A DNA stretch of 64,000 nt from Phylloscopus collybita (taxonomy: Eukaryota; Chordata; Aves; Passeriformes; Phylloscopidae). The notes under the pieces were generated by a model. The model was not told the DNA's origin and searched no databases. It was given only the letters and a program-made list of their open reading frames with translations. The position numbers and the translations under genes were made by a program. The DNA lies in NCBI GenBank assembly GCA_027886175.1, contig JAJNNQ010000040.1, positions 23,952,001 to 24,016,000 on the forward strand, read 5' to 3'. Below are positions 13,801 through 25,800 of the stretch, in pieces (position 1 is the first letter of the stretch; the number at the start of each line of letters is the position of its first letter).

Positions 13801-16800
13801 TTCTGTGATCCTGTAAAATGAAGGCAGGTGGCACAAGAGGGGAATGAAGGACACTGAAAATGTATGAAAACAGTAGCTTCAGCATAAATGCGTATTGCTT
13901 CTTTCCAAGATTACTTTCCCTTGAGATTATGTCTTTGGAATCCATAAGACATCATCTAACTTTATTTTTATAATTGTATTTGATGCTTCTGCAAATAAGT
14001 AAACTTGTTTCACAGACCTGTTACTCATCTCCATGTCTTCCAAAGTGGCAAAAAGCAACTTACCAGAAATTAAAGGTTTAAATCCACTAATAACTAGAAC
14101 ATGAAATTATGGTCTGGGGTAGGGTGTGCGTGTCCTGACTTTCAAAGAGGAGCCGATGCATTTTGTAGCATTCTTACATAGTTATGTGAACCTTTATGTC
14201 AGTGGTAGTTTTAACAGGAGTTTAGAGACTACTGTGGGCTCCTTTCTCTGCATCTTCCTGATAGAGCTGCGTGTTTTTCTGTCTAGAAGATACTGTACTG
14301 TGACATGTTTTTTAATATTTTCTACTTGTCTCTTTTAGGTGGTTTCTCAGACACATATCTTTAAGTTGTTCATAAGGTATATGAGCTATGCCTGGCTATT
14401 CTAGACTAATTTTTTCTTTTCTGTTGCTCCTAGGAAGTGTGGTCCTGTTGGATTGAGCTGCTTCAGTATCTTGATTTAGAAACAGCTTGGCTAAACAATC
14501 TGGAAGAAAGGGTGCAAGTGACAGGAAATCTGCCTGATAAATTGGATGCTGTCAATGATGCTCTTGAGGTATTATAATGATTCTATCAGATGAGTAATTC
14601 TTCATATAGCTCTGTTTTTTTAAAAAAAAATCTGCGTTTTGGTAGCATACTGAAGTGTGCTGAATATTCTGGTTCTTCACATTAAGTGAACATATTACTC
14701 TGAACTGGAAATGGATCTTTGTAAGATCCTCCACCAAAAGTGGACTTTTACTGTTATGTGGTAGTGCCATACTTGGTACTGTGATAAAATTGTATGCTCT
14801 CTCCTGGCCTGTGTAAATGGGTTAATTCCTTCCAGGGCTATAGTAGTATGAAATTATGTGAGTAGACAAAAAGTGCTGTGAAGTTTGATTATCACCTCTG
14901 TGCCATAATGCCATGTGCCATTATGAATTAAGCCATAAGTAATTTATGCTTTTAGAGCACTCTCAAGGCAGTTGAAGTGTTAAACTTGTGTATACAACCA
15001 GATTTCCAGCTCTGAAAGTACAGTAATATTCAGTGTCTTGACCTTTAAAACTTTTTCTGATTAGTCCCTGGAGTCAGTCTTGCGTCACCCAGCTGATAAT
15101 CGAACGCAGATTCGGGAGCTTGGGCAGACGTTGATTGATGGAGGGATTCTCGATGACATCATCAGTGAAAAATTGGAAGCTTTCAATGCCCGCTATGAGG
15201 AACTGAGTCACTTGGTAAGAACTTGGGGTTAGGGTTGAAGTAGACTGGATTTTTCAGCTCAATCTGAAATGATTCTTGTTAGCTGAATTCAAAGATGCCG
15301 GACTGCAGTACAGGGAAAAAATAAATAGTGTCAGTGTTGTCAGCTGTTTTCAATTTGTAAAAATGTCCAAAGAGCAAGAGGCTTTTCTGTTTTTCATTAC
15401 ATGAGTCAAGTTTGGTTTGCAAGCTTGTACTGCAGGGATGCCCTGGTATTTTTCAGATAATTTTGGCAAAAAAACAATTCCAAAATCAAGAAACAGATAA
15501 TATTAACAACATAGTATGGCCTTGCTACTGCCATAAATACTGGTCATTTTCTCACTAACTGTAAAAATGAAGAGCATAAGTGACATTTTCACTCTTAGAA
15601 ATAGCTAGGAAAAAGTCATGCTGAAACAAAGAGCAGAAAGAAAATATTCTTCTCATTACTCATCTATTAGGTTTTTGTCTTCCTCTTCTACTTCAGTCTA
15701 GTCTTTTATAGATTTAATAAGTAGAGGAAGACTAGCTGTATTTCAGGTAGCACAGGTTTGTAATTTGTGTTCTGTATCCTGGTAGTACAGGCCCCTGCCA
15801 GATTGTAGGATAGGAGTTGTTTTCTGTCACTGATGAAAAAATGTAATCATAAAGGGAATTTCAGTTCATCCTTATTACAGTGAGCAACATGAATGCAGTG
15901 CCCTCAGCTAGGGGCTGTGTGCTGGCATTTAAGTTATCATTGACTACTGTTTTTCCTGTTGCAACCATACTGGCAGCTGCAGCACTGCCACCCCAGGCTT
16001 TTGACAGCTCTCCACGTCTGTGTGTGTGCACATGCACGTGCTGATAGTGGGGAATTTGTGTTCCTGTGCAGGCAGTGACGCTTCAGATACTGTTAAAGGA
16101 AGAGGCAATAAAGGGAAAAAACTGTGAACTTCTGTTTTGACAATGTAACGGAGTTCATTGTTTTGAAAGGAAATGTGAATAATTAACATATCAAACAACA
16201 TTGATCTGTGGTCTATTGTGAAGTTCCTGTTTCCCATTGAATAGCTAGTTTTTGAAACTTGTGTAGTTTTAACAGAATACTTCCTTCCCGAGGTGGTAGG
16301 AGAGGTGTTTTTTACTCATACCTCATATGTATCTAGCAGCAGAACTCTCCTTCTGTTTCACTGTTTGTCAGTTACTGGTTTGGAAGCTCCAGCAAGCTTC
16401 AAAAATTGCTGCTTTCTAGGATTCTTTTTAGCCAGTCCTCCAGGTGTAGGATTTTTTTTCTTGGTCTCTACCACCTCACTTTGAAGAAGTCTACTATATT
16501 TTGTATTGAATTACTGCTGCATCTTGTCTTATCTTTCTGTCCTGCTCAGGCGGTGAGCCGTCAGATCACCTTGGAACAACAGCTTCAGACCATGCGAGAA
16601 ACCGACCACATGCTGCAGGTCTTGCAGGAGAGTTTAGGAGATCTGGATAGACAGCTGACATCTTACCTGACTGATAGGATAGATGCCTTTCAGATGCCCC
16701 AGGAGGCCCAGGTATTTCTGTATAGCTCTTCACTACAAAACTTTTGGAAATACTTGATGATAGTGCTCAGTTAGACTTAGTAGTATATTTCAGTCCTGTG

Positions 16801-19800
16801 CTGATGCTCTAGGTGTTATCTTTTGTAATTTGGAAGGTTTTCTTTTTTTAAGAAGGTTGTATTGAATGACAGCAGCTTTTGATTTAGCAAGTTGTCACCA
16901 AAGGCAGAATATTTAAAATAAACTTGGTGGTGTTTAAGTTTTACAGAGTAGATTTATTTCTGGTGGGCGGTAAGAAAGCTCTGCTTCCTTTCTGCAAGCA
17001 ATTTTGTAATATATTTTTTTCCTGCTTCTGTCATTTGGCAGAAAATTCAAGCTGAGATTGCAGCTCATGAATCCACCTTAGAGGAGCTGAAGAAAAGTGC
17101 ACGCTCTTTCCCTCCTGCTTCTCCTGAATTCAGGTCTCCCCGTGGTGGAACTCAGCTGGATGCTTTGCAGGTAAAGGCATGAGTCACCCGTACACACTGC
17201 TGTGTCAGCCTATAAATTGTTTGGTGCAGTCAGCTGAACCTCAGAAGAAAGTAGTATGTGCTTTCATAAGGAGACAAACAGCCCTAGATGAATTGAACAA
17301 GGAAGCTTAAATTTCACAAGTATCGTGGGATAAATGCTGAAAGTCAGCAAGTCTCTGTACATGAGCAGAATGGGTATTTTGAAAGCCAGAATGATGATAC
17401 GGATACAGAATTACATCTCTCTTGAACCTCGGGTAGAGATTAGGAATAGGTGATGGCAACATTATTTGCCAAGCCAGAATTCCATATATATTGATTTGTG
17501 GTGACATGATGGATTATAATCGGTGGTGTGAGATGCTTTAAAGGTTATTTTTTGAAGTGCAGGTATTAATTTAAAACAATCTTTCAATGTAACATTCATT
17601 AAAACAGAGAAAGCTCCGTGAGGTATGTACAAAGTATCAGCTTTTCCAGAAACCAGCCAATTTTGAGCAGCGCATGTTGGATTGCAAGCGGGTGTTGGAT
17701 GGTGTAAAAGCAGAACTTCATGTCTTGGATGTGAAGGATACTGACCCAGATGTAATCCAAGCTCACTTGGAGAAGTGCATGGTACGTATGCAATGTTCAT
17801 GAGTCGTGGTTGGCGGTGCTTCTTTTTTGTGTAGTTTTTGTTGATTAAACTCTGTCCTGAGGAAATTTTGCTTCAAGTCTTCATGGAATTATTGCATCTC
17901 ATTGGGAAGTGCTAACAGAGCACTTGATACCTAGGAACCTCATACTCTTGTAGGACATGAAGTAGTGAGCTGGTGATCATAGATATGGTGGAACAGCTGA
18001 GTTTTTATCAACTCCCTTCCCTGGTTCATCCTTACATTCTGGAGAAGCATCACAGTCATTAGTATTTGAACAAAACAAATACTGTGCATAAGATGAAGTA
18101 CAGATCACAGTGTTAGCCTTGGAGTAAACACGGTTAAATTATTGATCTTATTAATTCTTGAAAATAAAAACTAGAATAAAATGTAGAACGTCAGGAGTTT
18201 GGAATCATCTTGTCAGATATTGCTATTAATTCGTAAATCAGAGCTTAAGTGCAATTTGTAGTTAAGGTACTCAGAGGAAGCAGAGTCAGAAAACGTGCAC
18301 TACAAATTGATCACCAATAAAAATATTTGTGCTTTTAGAAACTCTATAAGACCCTCAGTGAGGTGAAATTGGAAGTTGAAACTGTCATCAAGACAGGAAG
18401 GCAAATTGTACAGAAACAACAGACGGATAATCCCAAGGGGATGGATGAACAACTGACAGCACTGAAATTTCTTTACAATGACTTGGGGGCGCAGGTAAGA
18501 GAAATAATAAATGTGTGAATATTTGTCTGCATGTCATTTCTGTTCTTTGTTGGTAGATGGTGTTTAAGTTTGATTGTAAAGCTGATAATATGTAGGTTAG
18601 TTGGTGCATCCAGGAGCAATCAGTCAAGAGATTAGAGACTACACATACCTCCCTGGAGGAGAGGTAGCCTTGAAGAAAGGAGGGTTCACAGAGTTTTGAT
18701 TGCCCTGGCGAAGCTGACCTATCTTTAAGATAACTTATGGTCAGATTGTCATGTGAGGAATGAGCCAATCTGAGGTTTTTTGGGTGTCACGATGGTTTTG
18801 AATTGTAGTCCATCTAAATGGTTCGTCTCAGTGTGAAGTAGAAAATGCAGGCAAACCTGTATTTCCCATGAACTGCATTAAATACTGCATAATTTTCTTA
18901 TTAGTTGAATATTTACTTATCAAAGAGAAGTGTTTAAACATGATTAAATCCTTCCAGGTCAGGTAGGACTCTACCTAAATTAAGATGGAATCCCAGGTCG
19001 ATTTATGTCTGTTCAGTGTTCCATGAATTAAGCTGGGGGTAAAGTGTCAGATTACAGTGTTGGAATATGTCGGAATGGGTCCTAGGAAATACTTTGCAGT
19101 TGTAAAGTTGAGAACATCCAGGAAGCTGTGGATTCTAGAAGGCATGTAGGCAAGAGATTAGGAGAGGATAGAAAAGCAGAGTTCCTTACAGTAAAATGTT
19201 ATGATTTTTCTTTCTGAGCAGAGAAATGTCAATTTTTTGAAATGTCAGTTGATTCTGACTGTGATGCTTGGAGTTCTTCTCAAGTCTGTGTTAAAATTTG
19301 ACCAGAATAATTGTGTAACTGGTGTGAAATACAAATTATTTTACGGCAGTGAACATCAAATTTCATATTAATTTTGCTGATAGGTTTTTAAGGGCAGACC
19401 AGATTTTCAGTGAAATTTTTCTTTACAGCTTTCTGCTAGCAGGCCTTACAATTTACTAGGAGGAACTAAATTTTTCCTGTGTGAGTGACTGACTGAATTC
19501 TATGATGCTTTGAGTTTCGGCTAAAGGATCAAAATAAAGTGATAAAACACTTTTTTTGGTGATTGCTAGCTATAAATAAATTGGTATGCAGGTTTCTTTA
19601 TCTCCTTTAGGTGTATCTCAATTTAAAATTGTTTTTATATATTCTGTGTTGTATAGTAAGATACAGATACTTATAAACTTTCCTTTTAGAGTCCTTCCTT
19701 AGAGCAAGACAATTTTAAGATGCAAGGATTTTATATGTTTAGGTGGATATTTTAGCTGGCTAGCACTTCTGTGTTTGCCATCTTTAAAATCTAATTTTGT

Positions 19801-22800
19801 TTTCTTTCTTTCCTCTTAATTTTTTTGGTAGGTGACAGAAGGAAAACAAGACCTCGAAAGAGCAACCCAGCTGGCACGCAAAATGAGGAAGGAATCTGCC
19901 TCTCTGTCAGAGTGGCTGGCTACCACTGAAGCTGATCTCGTGCAGAAGTCCACTTCAGAGAGCTTGCTTTCTGATCTGGATTCAGAAATTGCCTGGGCCA
20001 AAGTAAGCATGCTTACTAATTATTTTTAGAAAAAAATTCTGACAATACTGTGTAGAAGTAGCTGTGAATTTAAATCTCTGTAACTTGTTCCTAAATCTCC
20101 CACATCCTGAAAATTTAGTAGAGTCAGTAGTTCATGTTCAGTACCTTACTGAGTCTGATCTGTTTCATCTTAGGCATCTTGCTTCAACATTAAATGGACA
20201 GTGAAATATTTAAGATATTACTACATGTTTGGTACTAATAGGTATTTAATACTTACTGTATCCCTTACACATTTCACAAATATAATATTCTTAAATTTAT
20301 CAGCAAATATAATTGTGGACTTGATGAAATATTTTACTAGTAGAGCAAACTGAAAGTGCATTGAATGAAAAGTGCATTGAATGAAAAATTGAGTTTGTAA
20401 CTTTTCATTGAAACAGCTTTGTCTTCAAAATTGTGACTGCAAAATAAGAGGCTACTGTATTCCGTTTCTTTCATCTACAAGTTGAAGCTTTTAATTGAAA
20501 CAGGCAAATGTGTTAGTTACTTTCCTCAGAGTAATTATATTTTCTCACACTGTAGAAATTTGGATATTACTAGGAGTTAGCAACAAGTGTCAGTTGATAG
20601 AGTTCAGCAATGCTGACCTTTCCAGTTTTTGTTTTCTGTCACTTTTTATTTCTGGAATGGTCTGTCTGCAATCTTAAAATTTGAAAGGTCACCAAATTGA
20701 AAACTGATACCAATATAACCTGTTCTCATGTGTTTCAATCAGGATTAGCAATTATTAGCACTAAGGTTTTACTCTGGCTGTGTCCCCAAGATTCCACTCC
20801 AAACAAACTTTTGAATCCTTATTGGAAGTATGCTTACCAAACATTTGTAAGCCATGCAAATAATGACTCTTATGCTGCCCCACCAGGAGGACAAGTCCTT
20901 TATGTTGCATACAAAGTTGTTCTTTCTGTTTTAAAGTTTTCTAGAGGCAATTTTAAAATGTAGTAACTTAAGTATTTGTTTCTGTTTCTAAGATTATAAA
21001 TTATGATATAATAATAAGTTAATATGTGCAAGGAGCTCCAGACACTGGCTGTGATTAAGTGCATTCTTCACCACACTGTACTGTGACATCAGAGAGCTTT
21101 CTAAGTAGGCAGATATCATTAATAATAATTGGTGATCTTGTATGGCAAGAGGTCTGTTTTCCACATGGAAACCAAGTGTTGATATTCAAGAGATGACATA
21201 TTACTTAACTTGCGTGTCAGTATGCATACTGTGCTGGTTTGAAAGCAAAACAAGTGAGACTCCCAGTCAGAGATACAATTTAATAGGAGAAGAGAGGGCA
21301 AAAAAAGGTAAAATAAAATAAATGGAGCAATACAACCTGACACCCTGTTGGTCAGGGTGTGTGAAGCAGTCCAAAAGTAAGTCCTCCTGGAGTGGCAGAT
21401 GTGGTTCTGTTGGAGTAGAGATGATCCTGAGAGAGAAGGGTCCAGAGATGGTGAGACGGGTCCAGTCTTCCTCCAGGAATCCAGTGGAACCAGATGAGAT
21501 GTTCTTGTCAAAGCAGTGATTCCGTCTGGTAGCTCTTGTCTCCTTTGGGAGTCCAGTGGATAAAAGCTGCTTGTGATGTCTCAAACCCTGGATTATATCC
21601 AGGTGGGAATGCTTGGCTCCTCCCCCTGGGTGAAGCATCTCACAATGGGATGATCTCATTCTGTGAGTCATGCAGTGGGTCCTTGATGGCCCATTAAACA
21701 GAGATAACTCCCAGAGGAAGTTATCTGTGAGTCATGTGGCATTGTTGGGCTCGTTAACAGAAGATAAAGAAAACACTGCCCCACCTTGGCTCCAACGGCT
21801 CATGGGGATAGAATACATACCTTGGGCACAATTTTACATTGTAACCTAGGACACATACTTTCAAAAAAAGTTGGATTTTTTAGATTAAAAGAGCTATTTA
21901 AAAGCAGAGATGACTTGGAAAAAAGGGTAGAGCAAAAGATATTTATATATCTCTATATAGATAATATAACACTAGGGATTCTATAGTATGTAGCCACTGG
22001 ATTGAACATCTGCAGTAATGAGTTGTGATGGTTCTCAAAAAATGTTTAGCATTGGTCTACCATGTTTCTCATTGTTGCCAAGTGTAAAAGTACTTTAATA
22101 GGAAATGATAAGGAGGAATCCAGAGTGTCTCTTGAAATTTGTGTTTTGTGCTTTACAGTGCAGAAAAGAACCTTTTAAAAATGGACTTGCAATGTAGTGT
22201 GATGCATTTGCTTTACCTACATAATGAAAAGAAACAGTGAAGTTGATCTAAGACAACAAACCAAGAGAGTCCCTAAGTTCAGAACATTTACATGCATTGT
22301 GCTCTCTCTCTTAAAAAATGAGATCACTATCTGCAGAGAATGACTGTAAACAGAAGGCAGTTACACTTGGTTTAATTCTTTCCACAAGTGAAGATCATCT
22401 ACAATATATTTGTTTCTTGTGGAGGTAAAAATCTGCCTCTCTTGTGTTTGGGAGCATTGCAGTGTTAATGGCTGAACTTGTTTCAGAATGTGCTGAGAGA
22501 GCTGGAGAGGAGGAAGGCTGATCTGAAGAGCATCACAGAAAGTTGTACTGCACTCCAGTCTCTGGTGGAAGGAAGTGAGACTGTCCTGGAGGAGAAGCTG
22601 TGTGTCCTTAATGCTGGCTGGAGCAGAGTTCGAACCTGGACTGAGGACTGGTGTGACACCTTGTTGGTAAGTTGCAGGTGTGAGAAATATTCGGGGTAGC
22701 TCTCCTTCCATCTCTTTGGAGCAGTTGGAGTTTTCGCTTGTCTCACTTTACTGTAAGGTGAAGCTTCCATGATGCCTCATGGACTCTTAAAAGAGTGTGG

Positions 22801-25800
22801 AATGGCTATCTGTTTATGCTGTAGATGGAGAGGTAAGTCATGGGGTGGTATACAATGAGCAAGATGGAAAACTGAGCTGCTGCATGTGCTGCTCTTTATT
22901 CAGCCTGAGTATTCAGCCTCTGTGCCAGCTCCAACATAAATAGAGGGGGTTTGTGTTCCTTGAGACCCAGATGATGGCTATTTAATGGACAATGGATAAC
23001 TTCGTAGTGCTGTTCAGCAAAGCACTTGTGATTCTGTCAGCCTATTGCTCTTCTGGACAGACCATAACTGCAAGTGTTCGAGTATGGCAACAGCATCTGT
23101 TTGGCTGATTAAATTAAAGCCCAAGCATATTACACAGCTAAAGCTGCTAATTAAGCTAAATGGACATGAAACAGTCTATAAGTGACTACTAGTATCAAAC
23201 TGATGCTTTTATATAAATATTTTGATGTTGTTTAGCTACTTATGGCAATCAACACATACCAGGGACTTATGAAGGTGGAAGTTGGGGGAATTTTAGTGTA
23301 TACATGGATGGTGAGCCCTGTGCCTTCTGTCCAGGGCCTGTTGCAGGTGACAGTGTTCATTTTGTAATCCAGTTCCATATTAGGAGGAGTCAGGTAGTTC
23401 ACCTGTATGTGTAAATGCTGTAGGGATGATCTATAACTAAATACTTCTAGATTATGTTCATATTTGGTGACAGGTATTGTCTGTGCTTTCTATAGGAACG
23501 TCAAGAAACTTATAGCTCCATGTAACAAAAGAACAATTCAGCCTTACAAAGCACAATCATAGGCCTTCTCTCTTTTCTCTCCATTTGCTATTCTGAAGAG
23601 CAAATCTTGTCTGCCTTTTGTTTTGGTGAAAAGCTTAAACAGATTGTTACTTCCCTGAATTGATAACATTACATCCCTGTGGGGAGCATAATGTTACAAT
23701 TTCTGACTGCATGTGAAAGCAGACCTAATTAATATGTCTACAGTTTTGTGACTTTTCTTAAGAGTAAGAAATATTTTAATGTAATCAGTAAAATATCAAA
23801 ACTTGATGGCAATAATTTGTAAGTTTGGCGTAATCCCTTTATAATTAAAAAAACCCCCAACAACCACACAGTGCATACTGTTGTACCTGCTACTGCTGAT
23901 AGAAAAAATTGTGGAGTTTTTGGTTGACTGAGATATCATGATCTGGCTGTAATGTTGTAATACATTGTCTATCTTTAGTTGTACGAACTGCCTCAGCTAC
24001 TTCTATTTCCTTTTCTGTGAATTAGAAATAATATTATCAAAGAGTCTAGAATGAAAATTGAATTTTTGTAAATACTGTTGAAGATGAAAGGTACAGTCTA
24101 ATTTTCAGGGTTTCATTCCAACGTGTGTCCGTAGCACTATTTTATCAATGTCCTTTCTACTCATAAGATTTTGGCAGGATTGACTTATTTGATTATTTTT
24201 TTTGAGAAATGGGGGGATTTTTGGTGTGCAGGGGTTTTTTGTGTTTGTTTTTATGTTGGGATTTTTTGGTTGGATTTTTAGAAGTTTTTCATACTCATAC
24301 ATTTTTTCATCTTTTTCCAGAATCATCAGGGCCAGCTGGAAATTTTTGACGAAAATGTTGCCCACATAAGTACTTGGTTGTATCAGGCTGAAGCCTTACT
24401 GGATGAAATTGAGAAAAAGCCAGCTAGCCAAAAGGAGGAAACTGTGAAGGTAGGAAATGTTGTGTCATCTGTCAGAATATTACCAGTCAGCTCATGGATT
24501 CTGAATTATGTTGAATTTGCTTCTTGTTTATTTTTAGATGTTTTATTTTTCTCTCCTTGCCTAGGAGATAACCATTTTCATTTTCTTTGACTTCTTAGCG
24601 TTTAACTTCTGAATTAGATGATGTCAGTCTCCGAGTGGATAACGTGCGTGACCAGGCTGTCATCCTAATGAACGGTCGGGGCGTGTCGTGCCGGGAGCTT
24701 GTTGAACCCAAACTGGCAGAACTCAACCGTAATTTTGAGAAGGTTTCCCAGCACATCAAAAGTGCCAAGGTGAGGATGAAGGACCCCCAGAACTTGCATG
24801 GGAGGTCCGTGCCAAGAAGATGGCAACTGACTGTAGTGGATAAAGCACTGTTTATTGGAGCAGCACTTTGCTGCTTGCTTTTGAGTTCTCTTCTAAGTGC
24901 AGGTATTTACATGTGAAAAATAGACTGATTTTTAGACCAGCTGCTTTTTTTTTTTGACCTCAGTTGCAGGTGATGACTTGTGTTTCATGGGAAAATTTAC
25001 GAACAACTGTTCAGAAAATTACATATATTGCAGTACATACTTGTGAGCTATAAAACAATACCATAAGCTAATGTGACTGGAGATTTTTCATTTATTTTGA
25101 GAACAAAAAACTCAGATAGAAGCTTGAAGGTAGAAACTTGGCAGTAACTACCAAGTGTGTTCAAGCTATATCTCAGATCAAACAACTCTTACAATTTTGA
25201 TTTATACTGATATCTAATGGTCCTGCAAACTGATATACTTGGTTATGGGGGATTGTATGGGGCAGCTGAGATGAAATTTTTGGCCTCACCAATGTTTTAT
25301 TTTGCTTTGCAGATGCTTGTTGGACAAGAACAACCTCCTGTCATGTCAGAGCCCCGTGAAGCTAGAGTGGCTTTTCTAGACCTGGACAAATTTGAGAGTG
25401 ACATACAGAATATGTTAAAAGTTGTGGAAAAGCATCTGGAGTTGAGTGGGGAAGATGAAAAGGTTTGTGAGCAATGCAACAAATAAGTAACTTTTTGTTT
25501 TGTCCCCAGGTTGCATTGCTCCAGACTTTGAGGTGGAATTCTGAGAAAATGTCTTTAAGTTAAATTTAGAAAAGGAAGGCAACTACTAGGTTGTTGGATG
25601 CCCTGCACAATTTTCTGATGCTTTTTCCGTAGCTGTTGCCTCTTGGCTGTTGTGCTGAGAGTAACTAATCATACTCAAGTTGGTAATTTCGTCACGATTT
25701 TATAGAATACAGGTAGTGAACTCTGACTTTTGTTTATCTGTCTTCTATCTCCTACTTAAAGTAGCTATTTGTAATGAATCCTTCCTGCATTTGAGTGATG

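Larger units (their letters stand above)
14569..19831 (+). other. UTRN: Introns 28-33 (between exons 28 and 34)
   Basis: These six introns are 14569-15064, 15215-16549, 16712-17041, 17171-17607, 17782-18338 and 18495-19831. All are AT-rich and carry no recognisable mobile element or extra exon. They form the most compact part of the gene in this window. Confidence 0.8.
20003..22486 (+). other. UTRN: Intron 34
   Basis: It contains a perfect 16-bp tandem duplication at 20355-20386 and a solo LTR at about 21230-21815. The remainder is AT-rich. Confidence 0.85.

Noticed and set aside
21267..21671. 134-codon minus-strand open frame
   Set aside because: It lies wholly inside the LTR and does not resemble a retroviral protein.
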